The notes below the pieces were generated by a model. The model was given only the letters and a program-made list of their open reading frames with translations. It did not search any database and was not told the origin of the DNA. A program made the translations under genes and the position numbers. From NCBI GenBank assembly GCA_021442155.1, contig CM038217.1, positions 152,775,834-152,839,833 of the forward strand: DNA of 64,000 nucleotides, read 5' to 3'. This DNA is from Cymbidium sinense. Taxonomy: Eukaryota > Streptophyta > Magnoliopsida > Asparagales > Orchidaceae. Of this stretch, positions 12,661 to 24,800 are shown one piece after another (within the stretch, counting starts at the first letter, position 1; each line of letters starts with the position of its first letter).

Positions 12661-14386
12661 GTGATTCGCATATGAAGTGAGTCACGTTTGTTGAAAACTA
12701 GTTGACCATTTGGGTTGGTCACAAAACTTGGATCATTTTAGCTTTGATTGCAATAGCTTAGGGAGCTTTTAATAGAATTTGTCATTAGTATGTTGCCCTA
12801 GTCAGGACATGCTAAATGATGGGCCTAACCGATTTGTCAGAATTGACTTATCGGATAGATAAGAGTTCTTGCACCATCTACTATCTGCTTCAATGGCTTT
12901 GTTGAAGATCTATTTTTTTTATGTCATTGCAGAATTGAGTTTCCTCTAACCCTAGCTTTATGCTTGGTTGAGTTTAATGGAGGAATTGGTCTGCTTATTT
13001 TGATGAATGATTTCGCTGGGGGAATCGGTTTATCCGTGCTTGATCAGATTTGAAATTCCTTCTATCCTAGCTTTGAGCTTGACGGACTTAATGAAGGATT
13101 GACTTAATTTGTCAATATTGACTTGTCAGGAAGTGTATACCCATGAATCTGCTACTTTGAGGGATTCATTGAAGATACATATAGATGACCCACGCTTATA
13201 TAGGGTCAATGTTGAGTTATTAGTCTAGCAACGTGTGCTTTAATATACTGAATAACCACAAAATTTCTTTAGTTGGATCATCGGCTTTGTATGAACTATG
13301 GAATTGGTTCCTCAATCATGTGCTTTCTGCTTTGAAGGACTTAATGAGGAGATAGGCTTTGATCTGTGCTTTGCGCTTGATCAAATCATTTGAGAATAGA
13401 TTAGAATATCACCTTGCAGGTAATATGAAGAATGATTTGAAGCAGCCCTGAATTGAGTGTTTCCTCATTGCCTTAATCTATCGATCAAGTGGAGAGATCT
13501 CTTAGATCCCGATTGCTTGTAATCACTAAGCTGGATCTGGTTTGAGATTGAACAATTATTGTCATTGGACTGACGAGCAGGGGCTCTTTCACTACGGTCT
13601 TTTCTTGCAGTTTGTTGAGTGAGAAAAGCATTAGCAACTCGACCATATTTGGGCTTGTTAAGTTTGATCTTTAGAACACTCGAAGTCTTACTTAAGCAGA
13701 GGTTGGTGATTTCATCGACACCAATGGGGCTCTTTCACGCCTTACGGCTTGTTGAGTGAGGAGAGCATCGAAACGGCCATTTGCTTGTTGAGTCTGACCT
13801 TTAGAACCCATCCGTGTCCTAAACTTTAGGATGTAGAGGTTGATGTTTCTCTAACTCAGTTGATTGAAGCTTCCGAAATCGGGAGTTCTTTTGACTTGAT
13901 ATCCAGAATTTGGCAAATTTGAGAGATAAATTTTTTGACATTTAGGATTGTCCTTTCATGTATAGAAATATATCTTTTTTTTGCTCTAAGAACAGCAACT
14001 TAACAAGAATAATTAGGATGTATTGTGGATTTCATAAAGCTCGATGTCTACCTAAATCAGAATATATTTGAGGATCTCGTCTTATGGCACGATGTCAACT
14101 CAAATGAACTTAATTAAAAAATGCACCTGTCTTGCAAGGGGAATTCTAAAGTATATTTAGGAGAATTTTCAAGATGAAAATATACAAATACATCCATATT
14201 TAAATTGATGTACTCTAAAGAAGATTTTAGCATACAAGATTTCATCTATATATAAAATTTAAAATAAATGTGGAAATTTTCTGAAAAGTTTTCATCCGAG
14301 TATGTTGGGATTTTGGCATGATGCATGATGTCAACCTAAATAATTATACTAAAAAAAATGCCTCCTATCTTGTAGGGGGATTTCTA
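12661..14386 (-). other. 3' non-coding region of copy A
   Basis: About 1.7 kb lies between the end of integrase and the polypurine tract. I recognise no gene in it. It contains an imperfect 160-bp duplication: the pair of segments near 13575-13700 and 13722-13830 both hold GGGCTCTTTCAC, TTGTTGAGTGAG and TTTAGAACNC. A long 3' non-coding region is common in Tat elements. Copy B lacks all of it. Confidence 0.6.
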
Positions 14387-15740
14387 TTATACTTTAGAAA
14401 TGTATTTGTCATGTATAATACTTGTAATGACCGCTGACATTATCGGTCTTTCACCCTTTAGGTTGATGAGTTGATATGCCCCTCCTTGATACATTTTTTC
14501 AATGACAAAAGGGCCTTCCCAATTAGGCTCAAATTTGCCACCAAATTTTTGATTGGGAATAATTAGTCTTCTCAGCACCAGGACCAAATCTCCTTTTTAG
14601 AATGTTCGAGGCCGCATCGTATGGTCAAAATCCTTGGACATCTTTGCTCGATAGACTTCCAGATTTTGATGAGCTTGTAATCTAACTTCATCGAAAGTTC
14701 CTCCATTCTGATGAGTATTTTGATCTTCGCTAGATCAGATTGGATGGCTACTCAAAGTGAAGGAAACTCAACTTCAAGTGGAAGAACCGCAGCCCAAATA
14801 CCAATGAATAGGGCTTTAGTCGGCATCTTGTAGGTAGTTCGATATGCTCATAAAGCCTCTACTAGCTTGGTATGCCATTCTCTCTTATTTTTAGTAAGAA
14901 TCTTCTTGAGCAGCTTGACTAATGTCTTGTTGAAGGCCTCTGCCAAACCATTTGCTCTTGGATTGTATATTGAATAGTATCTCCAATCAATTTTGTGTCG
15001 ATCGACAAATCTATAAATCTTTACACTTTTGAAGGCTGTGCCATTATCAAAAATTATTCGGCGTGGCACTCCAAATCTATAGACTACATTATGCATGAAG
15101 AAGTTGATCACTCGGTTAACAATAACTTCTTTAAATGGAGTAGCCTTAGCCCACTTAGAGAAATAATCGCCGCTAGATGAAGGATGTCCAAATGACGGTT
15201 CGATTGGTCCATCATATATGTACCCCAACATTGAATGGCGATGCTATTGTTGGGTATAATGGATTTGGAGGTTGATGGATGAGATTCATGTACATACTCA
15301 TGACACTTCTATGATTAATGCCTCACCATAGACCAATAATCCCATCCTTTTGATCTTTACCCATCTTGGGACTGATGTGCACCACAAAGTCCTTCATGAA
15401 CTTCAACCATCTCTTTGCTAGCTTCATCTACACCTAGGCATCGTAGCCATATTTGTTCAAATGATCTACGATATAAAGTGTTGTTGACGAAAGCATAACG
15501 TAGCATTCTCTTTTCAATTTGAGCTGTTAGTGATTTATTATTTGATAATTTACCTTCTTTAAAGTAGTCGATGAAGGGTTGCCTCCAATCACGTGACTCT
15601 TCTACAACAAAGGCTTCACACTGCTTTTCTGAAGTAATGTCATTCTTAGCTCTTCTTGAAACAACTTCTTGTTGATTTTGGGGAGTATGAGGAGTAACTG
15701 AGATCCTCCCGTCGATTGGTAACTCCTCTACCATGGGGAT
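14387..15740 (-). pseudogene. copy A integrase (zinc-binding domain, DDE core, C-terminal domain)
   Basis: Read right to left. 15734-15357 holds the zinc-binding part, with FVNNTLYRRSFEQIWLRCL then EVHEGLCGAHQS, typical of Tat integrases. 15231-14848 holds the catalytic core: GDYFSKWAKATPF (first Asp), RIIFDNGTAFKS (second Asp) and NPRANGLAEAFNKTL (Glu), so the DDE triad is visible. 14587-14387 holds the C-terminal tail with LVLRRLIIPNQKFGGKFEPNW and GPFVIEKMYQGGAYQL. No chromodomain follows, which excludes chromoviruses. Stops and frame changes between the three blocks, for example near 15235-15350, make it non-functional. Copy B has only the beginning of the zinc-binding block. Confidence 0.85.
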
Positions 15741-15800
15741 TGATACTTTATTGGCTCTAAGACTCTCGAGTAAATATGTCGATCATGACATAATCATCAT

Positions 15801-16120
15801 TCATACTTGCCATTTCTTAGCTAATTTTGCCAAGCAATGGCTTTCTTTCTCGATCGAGAGACTCTTAGTGTGATATTTGATATTCATAAGCTCGAGAACT
15901 CGCTTATGATAGAAAGCTAACTCAAGCTTGTTGATTCTATAGATGACAAGTACTTGATTTATAATAAGCTGAGAATCGCCAAAAATATGCAAGTTCTGAA
16001 TGCCTATGAAAATAGCTTCTTCCATACCTGCCACTAACGCTTCATATTTAGCATCATTATTAGTTCTTGGCTCGGTCAATCCATATGATCGTCATATCTC
16101 CTTCGGTGTTATGAAGATGA
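15801..16120 (-). pseudogene. copy A second (archaeal-type) RNase H
   Basis: The reading TNNDAKYEALVAGMEEAI followed by IFGDSQLIINQV is the signature of the second, archaeal-type RNase H that Tat-lineage elements carry between the Ty3 RNase H and integrase. The central Glu and Asp residues of the fold are present. A second block with HKRVLELM follows, then HTKSLSIEKESHCLAKLAKKW. The N-terminal strand with the first catalytic Asp is not seen in frame. It lies directly after the Ty3-type RNase H (16300-16650) and before integrase, the expected order. Copy B has lost this domain. Confidence 0.75.
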
Positions 16121-16299
16121 TGTCGATTCTGCTCTTCTTGGAAATTTAGATTGGACATGTTTGATCGATGAGGCTCCATCAAAGTACATTTTCTAAATTT
16201 GTGATTTTTTTTCTTTCATGAATGAGCATAATTTGCTCATTAGATAAATTGCCATTAAGAGAAGAGTCCGCATGAATAGGATGTGTAGCCAAAAAATTT

Positions 16300-16650
16300 G
16301 CTAAGACTTGTCCCTTCACTGCTTTCTATGGAACGTATGTGATATCAAATTGCAAAAACAATACTACCCATCTTGCAAAGAGACATGTTAATGCTGATCT
16401 TGTCATCAAGTATTTCAGCTGATCGATCCTTAAGATGAGTGTAATCTTGTGAGATAACATGTAATGACAAAGCATTTGGACTGCAAAGATCAATGTTAAA
16501 CAGTGCTTGTCTATCAGAGAGTATCTCATTTATGCTCCAAACAGCCTTCGAATAATATAATAAAGAGCATTCTCTTTTCCTTCTTCATTGTGTTGTGCCA
16601 ATAATGCTCCAATGGACTCTTCTAATGTAGGTGTGTATAGAATGAGAGGG
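16300..16650 (-). pseudogene. copy A Ty3-type RNase H
   Basis: Minus-strand reading MRYSLIDKHCLTLIFAV and CHYMLSHKITLILRIDQLKYL, then ALTCLFARWVVLFLQFDI, is the characteristic C-terminal part of the Ty3/gypsy RNase H domain (normally RYS..EK.ALAL..A..KLRHY). The upstream part with QHNEEGKENALYYI is in another frame at 16560-16640. It is broken by indels. The homologous domain of copy B at 26860-27240 is better preserved. Confidence 0.8.
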
Positions 16651-17600
16651 AGTAGGCGCTGCAAGGATTGGTGGATTTAACAAGCAGCTTTTAATGTTAT
16701 TGCAGGCTTCCTAGCACTCCGTATCTCATTTGAATGGAGCATCCTTCTTCATTAACCTTGCAAATGGTTGACAGCATTCTGATAAGTTTGATATAAATCG
16801 ATGGATGAATGCGAGTTTTCCTTATAAAGAATGGAGCTAACGCAAACTCTTCGATGGAGGCATCTCCATGATTGCCTTGATTTTAGCAGGATTAATTTCA
16901 ATGCCTCTATGACGTACAATGTACCCCACGAATTTTCTAGAGGATACCCCGAATGCACATTTTAAAGGATTCATCTTGAGATCATATTTTTTGATTCACT
17001 CTAGTATGATTCTCAAGTCTTCAAAGTAGTTTTCATGGCTTAAGCTCTTCACCACCAGATCGTCAACATAACATTTCACCTTTTGATGAATCAACTTATC
17101 AAAAATATGTGTCATGGCTCTTTGGTATGTAGCCCCAGCATTTTTCAGGCCAAAGGGCATGACCGTGTAACAATAAATGTCAATAGGAGTTCTGAACAAT
17201 GTATGTTTTTCATCTTCAGGTGTCATTTTGATTTGATTGTACCCTGATGATCCATCCATAAATGAGAACATAAGTTGGAGTGTTGTCCAAGTAGTCGATT
17301 GGAAGCGAAAGTCAACTTTTGGGCATGCTTTATTTAGGTCCCGGAAGTCAATGCAAAGACGAATTTGACCGTTCTTCTTTCTAACTGAGACAATGTTAGC
17401 TATCCAATCTGCATATTTCTCCTCCCAAATGAAAGCTGCTTCGATTAGCTTTTTAGTTTCTACAGTCACCTGTTCTTCAATCTCCAATCTCATTTGGCTA
17501 GGAGCTTGCTTAATAAGTGTTGCATCTGGTTTGATAGCTAGTTTGTGAACTGCTACATCAGGGATAAGCTTGGCATTTCAATATATGTCCACGAAAAATA
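16650..17600 (-). pseudogene. copy A reverse transcriptase
   Basis: The best-preserved coding block of copy A, 17493-16996. It has WIANIVSVRKKNGQIRLCIDF, RDLNKACPK, FSFMDGSSGYNQIKMTPED, FRTPIDIYCYTVMPFGLKNAG, ATYQRAM and the catalytic CYVDDLVVKS. These are RT motifs 1 to 5 in order with Tat-type wording (MDGxSGYNQI, YVDDLVVKS). The segment after CPK shows a local frameshift where DDFPLP-type sequence is expected. Downstream (16958-16752) the thumb/connection region is fragmentary in other frames. The YVDD box is intact but the whole pol frame is not. Confidence 0.9.
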
Positions 17601-17639
17601 ATCCATGAATTCACAAAGTAACATTTTTAGCTCTTCAAC

Positions 17640-18160
17640 TTTCATCGAAGAGCACCGAAAAGTTGACGGATCATCTTCGTAGGTTGACTTCTTTAAGTTC
17701 ATCTATAGTAGCTATTTGTCCACCATCTTCAAGTTCTTCAGGTGCGGGATTGGCTTCCACTTCTTCATCATTTTTGGAAAGAATTTCATGGGAATCATAT
17801 TCTTCATCACTAAGAGTTTTTATCTCAGCTTCTATTATATTATAATAGACTCTATCCTGATGAGATTTGTGGGTGAACCCCAGACCTTTAGTGATAAACT
17901 TATCACTTCTCCGCGATGCTTGAGGACTTCTTTGGCTCCACATGTTAAAGATTTGAGTCCTATGTTTAGTAGTTTCCATATGAACTCCAAGCTTATGCAT
18001 CATTCTTCGTAACTTCTAAGGATAATATATTGGTATTCTTGTTGGTACCATCTCATTAGAACTTTTATGTTGAGTAGTTCAAAATATTAGTGAGACTCTG
18101 ATTTATAAAATAGAGTGCTCCACCACTCTCACCAATAACACATAGAATGTTATCAATTCT
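17640..18160 (-). pseudogene. copy A pol linker between protease and RT
   Basis: A 110-residue minus-strand frame begins MMHKLGVHMETTKHRTQIF and contains KFITKGLGFTHKSHQDRVYYN, then a Glu/Asp-rich stretch ending near LKEVNLRR. Its position between protease and RT and the clear counterpart in copy B (28150-28560) show it belongs to pol. No catalytic motif is visible. Immediately right of it, at about 18165, is the protease deletion junction. Confidence 0.6.
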
Positions 18161-18185
18161 TCAATATTATGACACCACATAGATA
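18155..18185 (-). other. deletion junction in copy A: protease segment lost
   Basis: Copy A follows copy B up to about 28655 (CTTCAATATNATGA) and then resumes at about 30165 (GACATGTCTCTACCAGACAAG). Roughly 1.5 kb present in copy B, including the protease-like block at 29215-29568, is absent here. Confidence 0.65.
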
Positions 18186-19690
18186 ATTTGGCATGTCTCT
18201 ACCAGACAAGACTACCATTATCTTCTTCATCTGATTCTGCAATACAAAGTTTAGGCATGAAGTCTGCAAGCCTAAATGGCTTTCTTGTCGGCTGGTGATA
18301 CTCCTATAGATTGTTAATGATCTTTTGAATTGTAGTTCTCTTCTTGATCTTCTTTTTCTTAGCCAACTTCTTTGATTTATTAGGCTTGCTTTTGGTAGAC
18401 CGCTTCTCAAGTTGTGACAAAGTAGCCTTATTAGAACGCCATTGAGAATCCAAAATACTTGGTTTAGGCATATCTCTTAAGTCCAACATAGGTTCAAGCA
18501 GTGATTTTCACTTGACACTAGAGATGTCTTTTAGCTATTTTAGCATCTTCACGCTCTTTTTGGAGACTACTATTTGCCATTCTTCAGTCTGAACTAATTC
18601 CTCCTTCTATTTGTCTTTGCTAGATATTATGGAAGAGGACGTAATCATCCTGGTAGACTCTCTTTTAGGATTGGCTAGAACATTATCGGACAGTGTAAAT
18701 TCACCTCGCTGATACTTCCTTTCTAGCCAATCTTTAAAGACATAACAATCTTCGATAGGCTGACTGATCATTCAATGATAAGGACAGTAGTTTGGATTAT
18801 TGACTTGATTAGCTTCTTCAGCCTTTAATAATCAGAGACCGACTTTTGACTTGTAAAATAATTTGGCCACACTGTCCCTTCTAAATGAATATTCTTTGTT
18901 CGTCCTTTCTTTAAGAGATGACCGTATTCGCTTATCATCTCTTATTGCTTGTTTTGGGCGTTCTCCACCACTTGAAAAACTCTGAGGTTTGTCATTATCT
19001 CCTAATACCAATTTTGGCTGTAGATTAGAGTAAACATGCTTTTTACCCTTCTGATGCATTGGCTGCTTTCCTTTATTTACATTATATATCACCCGCTTTT
19101 TGCCATTTGAGCTATATGAAGCGGCGTGAGTTTTATTTCTTCTTGAGTCTGAAGGTTTGTTTCTCTTTGCTTTATCTACATAAACTTCAGACTTAAGGCG
19201 ATTTAACTTTTCAAATTTAGCCACCCTATCGAGCAAATTCTGAAATGTTACAATTGATGTCATACATAAAAATGGTGTCATTTTATCATCCATATTGCCC
19301 ATTAGCAACTGGATCGCATATTTTTCTTCCAACTGTTGCTCACACTTCATACTTAGGTTGTGCCAACGACTTATGAATTTTGTCACTGATTCATGTTTCC
19401 TCCTTTTTAGCAAGGCAAGGTCAGCAATTGTGATTTTCTCGATTGCACTGGTGAACCTCTTCACAAATATGATTTCTAATTCAACAAAAGTTTTAACTGA
19501 ATCATTTGAGTTGTACCATTGAAGTAAAGTCGATCGACAAATTAATGGAAAGCGCATCATTTCCTCATGTGTTACCACAAGTAGCCTTAAATTAGATGTT
19601 GCTTTTGGATTACCAAGCTCGAAAGTATTGTTTCGATCAGTAACCTGCAAATTATCATGATTTGGGTAAGGGCGACTTACTCACCGACCG
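18186..19690 (-). pseudogene. copy A gag
   Basis: A 272-residue frame (19650-18832) holds the plant retrotransposon gag domain: LLQWYNSNDSVKTFVELEI, FVKRF, LALLKRRKHESVTKFISRW, HNLSMKCEQQLEEKYAIQLL and MGNMDDKMTPFL. The tail is very basic (RRNKTHAASYSSNGKKRV), as expected for a nucleic-acid-binding gag tail, but I see no CCHC knuckle. Left of it, 18490-18190, fragments such as SQLEKRSTKSKPNKSKKLAKK continue the basic tail. Copy B has the homologous but more broken region at 30380-31650. Confidence 0.85.
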
Positions 19691-19789
19691 CTTTGAGGCT
19701 ATGAAAACCTTTATCTTTCATTGATTATTCTGAAATACTTATAGTCTTGTGCTAGCATATATTTTGAATTGTCATGGGAGGTGTTTGGT

Positions 19790-21620
19790 TAACTTCATCT
19801 CTCGCTTCATGCATGTCATGTGCTGTAGGAGCTTGAGGTATCACAGTGGCTGGTGGTATAGAAATTGCATTGTTAACTACCTACTTATTAGCAGAGAAAA
19901 TAGGTGATATGATATTCTTATGTAACATATCCATCATGATGTTCATTTGTACCATCATATCATTCATTTTGGTACCAAGATGTGCAATCTCCTTATCTTT
20001 AGCCTCCATTTGATGCTGCATTTCTCTTTGCTCTCTAGCTAGCGCTATGGCGTCAATCAGTACAGGCTCTTCTTCTTCTTCTATCACTTGTTGTTGTTCT
20101 GCTCCTTGCTCATTTTTAGGAAAGGAACTTGATTTCCCTTCTCCTTGTGCATTTTCAGAGACAATTATTATAAAGATTGTACAACGACGCAGATTATAAA
20201 AGCGTGTACCAGTAAGTTATTTCGGTTCAACCATATAGACGAACCCATGATTTCTTTCTCATTTTGATCTTCTTCTTCTTCTTCTTCTTCTTCTTCTTCT
20301 TCAGCAAAGATCGAAGATCTATCCTCTATTTGCTTCTGTGAACTCTCTTCTTCATAAGCATTAAATTTAGGTTCAGGTTCCCTAAGTTCGTGTTGATGCC
20401 GATGGTGCTGAGCAGAGAGTTCATCTATATCTCTGATCATATAGACGACTTCTATTTCCATAAAATCTTCTTCATTATTGTCTCCCTGCACACGAATTTC
20501 TGATTGACGTTTCAAGTGGATCTCTGGTTCAATGTGTGGAACAACCACCTCTTCTATTAAAGGACCACGATCAACGTCAACCTTTCTTTGAGAGGTGAAA
20601 TCATCATGGGATCCTAGATTCTCCGATTATTATATCTTTCATCTATGATATCCCTTCTTTTGGGCATGCACTTTTGATGAGTTGATTTTGAGGTGAATTT
20701 TTGAATATATGTGTTAGATGTCACACCTCTTCTATTACTCAAAGTTTCATTATAGGGCCTTGGCCTCCATATCTGTTACCCTCAGGACCTTTGTAATTCT
20801 GAATGAGGTCCAAGTGTCACGCTCCGATGCTCACCATGCGAAGCATACTGGGCTCATTGGACAATTACCAGAAGAGATTGCAATTTTCTTGGTGTTGCCT
20901 TGGTATTCTCCATCACCATAGGCCTCTGAAATCTTCTTTTCATTAGGCCTCTATCCTTGGCTACTTTTAAAACTTTATGTATCCTAACAGATAGTGTTTC
21001 AAGCTATTTTCTCTGTGGTGGTGAAGTTTGATGTGGTTGGTTCTTCCAAAAGGACTGCTTTATTTTGCCAGTAGAGCTATTCCTCTTTACCCACTTCAGA
21101 TTGTTAAAGTTATTATGGGTAGGAATACTCGCTTCCGACAGCAGCATTGCTTGTTCTCTAGGTCATTCAAAGGGGACTGAGCTCAACTCGGTTTCTCCTT
21201 CTTCTCTCTTGTTAATTTACTTCGATGAGGAAGCTTCATGATCATGCTTTCCGTGTACAGATTCTGAGTAAACCGTACTAATGAGGAATTAAAGACATAA
21301 TTTGTCCTGATGATTCTTTTCATCACGAGCTGATTGACCTAGCCTTTTGAAATCAAGTCTCCTCTGAGAACTGACATGAAGTGTCACATGGCTAGTAGGA
21401 GTTTCAATAACTCAGGCCTTCCAAGATGGCCTCAACAAAATGTACCATGTGGGTACTTTAGGAGTTGCGATGATGGCGGGAAATTTAAGCTACCAAATTG
21501 GATGGTAGACATCTCCTATTGATGACTACATACAGCATATGTTTTCACCACCTACTAATGGTGAAAGAAGTGATTTTGTAGATCCATTTCTACAAAAGTG
21601 AAAGATAGGGGTTAGTAATT
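19790..21620 (-). pseudogene. copy A extra 5' ORF upstream of gag
   Basis: Between the primer-binding site and gag lie about 1.9 kb with coding remnants. 20548-20168 gives 126 residues with EPEIHLKRQSEIRVQGDN, an FNAYEEESSQKQIEDRSS block and an 11-Glu run. 20087-19881 gives a Met-rich coiled coil (REMQHQMEAKDKEIAHLG, MNDMMVQMNIMMDML). A start equivalent to the copy B ATG at 33517 lies near 21585. An additional ORF 5' of gag is known from Ogre and related Tat elements. Its function is unknown and I cannot assign one. Frameshifts break it. Confidence 0.6.
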
Positions 21621-21831
21621 AGCAATTATTATTTCACCCCATACTTTCAAGATGTAGAGGTACTACAGAACCAATAATGGTGTAATAAAGTTATACTCTA
21701 TGGAATGACTCATTCTACATAATGCCTCATATTGAATTTATAACACACTTGAATCATCATTTTTGTTTTGAATTTTCAAAAAATTTATTTCTTATATAAC
21801 ATATATGACTGCTAAAGATGGAAAGAATCAT

Positions 21832-21852
21832 GTCCCCAACAAAGTCGCGAAA
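21832..21852 (-). promoter_or_regulatory. primer-binding site of copy A
   Basis: On the minus strand, directly after the LTR2 end, the sequence is TTTCGCGACTTTGTTGGGGAC. It closely resembles the Tat/Ogre-type site TTGGCGACTCTGCTGGGGAC (my recollection; attributed to a tRNA-Arg primer). Copy B has a more degraded version. Confidence 0.65.
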
Positions 21853-24800
21853 TCGGGTTCCAAAATTTCCCACCAATTCTGCGAAAAGAGTGGTTTAAAG
21901 TGTGTAATTTTCGAAGATGGAATAGTAGATTAGACACTACCTGAGATTTCATCCTTATTTGGTGAGAACTTTAGATCTGGTTCTAGATTTTCTATAAGCC
22001 CCCTATATAATTACCCCTCTCAATAAGTGGGAGAGAACTTTCGACAAGGCAGTCATTATCGAGCGTGAATGTAGTAGTAAGACATGTGAGTTTCAAATTT
22101 AGATTATGAAATTTGTCATTTTAGCTCAAACCGATGGTTGGGGAATGATGTGTCCGATCTAGATCCTATGGTTCTGTCATCCCGCGTGGTCCCTAATCTA
22201 CTTGAGGAGGTAGAATTCAACCCGACTGTGATCCTCATCAACAACACATGGGTTATGTCATCCAAGATCTAGACTTGGGTGGAGTTTATCTGAGAGCCTT
22301 AAGTCTACCTAGTGAGATTGTTTGTCCTATCAAGTCTACCCTATGATTCACAACTTAAAGGGCAGAGCTATTGAGGATATCTGAATCGTGATTATAATAT
22401 AATGGAGTCGACCGCCAAACCACGATCGAGGACTCGCCATAATGCTTCATCTGGAGCCTATTGGCCAAGCCAATGAGGACCACGATCGATAAAGAGATTG
22501 AGAGAAATAACAGCAACACTTGACAGACATTGCTCCTTTGTGCTGAGTTTTCTTAATTTGTCACCCCATAAACTATTACTAAGGTGAATAGATTGAGTTT
22601 TGCTTTTAAGTTTTTAATGACAGAATTTCATTTAAGTAGCTTTTAGATTGCTACTTAATTTGATTTAAAATTAAGATATGTTTAAGAGCTTTAGATTTAA
22701 ACTCATATGCTATAAGAGAATTAGATCTACGTCAAAGAATCAATTTCTATATTTCAGATTTGAAACTCTTATTATAAGTTTTTATTTTGTTAAGATACAA
22801 GACTAAACCGAGCAACCCAAGACATCCTCAAACACTTGAATTTAAGCATTCAAAGATAGTTGGGGCCCATCTGTGTATAATAATTTTAGGTAATTTTATG
22901 TTTGAATTATGAGATTGATTTGATTTTCATTTAATTAACTAAGTTTATATCAAAATATGGACTTGAAATTCTATATCCGAGCACATGATGTAGCTATAAT
23001 TTCATCTAATTAATAAAATCATTGATTTTGAAAATCATAATTAGAATGAAATTTTAATTTTTATCAAGATAATTTTTTTTTTTTTGTAGATTTTGATTTA
23101 GTATCACCTTGTTGTTTGTACAAAGGGTTATCATATAAGAATGCATTTTGAAGCTATATGTTCAAAGGATAATTTAACTTATTATTTTAAGGAGAAGATT
23201 TACTCTAGGTTCTATTTTTTCTCTTTTATTCAAATTTGATTTCCCTCTCTTTTATTCAGATTTTATTGTTCGCCCTCTTTTATTCAAATTTGATTTTCCC
23301 CCTCTTTATTCAAATTTGATTTTCCTCCTCTTTTATTCAAATTTGAATTTCCCCCTTTTTTATTCAAATTTGAATTTCCTCCTTTTTATTCAAATTTTAT
23401 TTTCCCCCTCTTTTATTCAAATTTGAATTTCCTTTATTCAAATTTGAATTTCAAATTTTTATTCAAATTTGATTTTTCCCCTTTTATTCAAATTTGAATT
23501 TTCTCTTTATTCAAATTTGATTTCCCCTCTTTATTCAAATTTGATTTTCCCTCTTTTTTACCTCCTAATTTCTATAAATAAGGCAAATTTTTATTCTATC
23601 CCATTTATTTGAAGGTTATAATTAAGGCATTTAAAGGAAGTGATTAGAAACTTCAGTGAGATTTCAATTCTGCTTCAATAAATTTTGTAAGTGATTTTTA
23701 CTATTCTTTTATTTTGTTTTGTTTTTATATATGTCATATGTCATTTTAATTCTTTTGTTTGAAGCTTTTTAATTTAAAATTAATGTAGTTTCTACTTAGC
23801 ACTCTAAGTCACCATTTTATCCTCCCATTTTCTAAGTCAAAAGATTATTTTTTAGTTTTTGGCCATCCCTATATCACATCGAAGTGTTTCTACCACTTTT
23901 GAGTGGTGTCTGCACAGACAGAGTTTTATTCGTCCTCTTGAGCACAATGAGGTCTTCGGACCTGAAAGAATACTTACAATGCAATATATAATTATTCCAT
24001 TTTTTTTTTCTAAGTTAAATTACAAATTTGAAGATTTCGTCAAGGGGAGACATCTAACAAGTGTTTGGCTTTCTATGCCCTCTGATCAGAAATGTTGACA
24101 CCATATTTTTTCATCATCACGCCCTCTGAGCATAGGTCTTCAAACCTGAAAGAACACAAGATATATATATATATATTCACATTCACAAATCCCACATGTG
24201 ATTTATTTTATCACATTCTAAGAAAAGAACGGGGTTAGATTCAATTTTAATGCATAAAAAATTGAAAGAAGAATTGGCCTCTTGAAGATGTTCTTCCCAT
24301 TTTCAAAGTTAGAGCTATAATGACGTGAAATCGAAGAAGAATTCATTTATACTCTTCCATCAGAAAGGTAGAAAATGAGGAATGCGACGTCAAAATCGAA
24401 TGAAGAATTCGCCTGACGATGTTCTTCCACACAAGAGGTGAAAAAAGACACGCCAAAAGAAGATCTCAAGATGTTCTTCGATTTTGCAAAGGAATTTAAA
24501 AGCTAATAAGGAATGCGACGCTAGAAATAAAGAAGAATTTTGACGATGTTCTTCCTTCTGCAATGTAGGAAAATAAATGCAATAAAATCGAAGAATGATT
24601 AAATTTGACGATGTTCTTCCGATTGTAGCAGAATAGGAAAAGGTGAGAATCTCAAAACTAAAAGAATTCTTCTTCCTCCGATAAGAAACGAAAGGAGATT
24701 TACAAATAAAAGCATTCACCTATTGATGATTTCTTCCCGATTCTGAGCGAAATTCGGATTTTATTTGTGGATCTTTATAAAACGGCAAACAGCGGATTTG

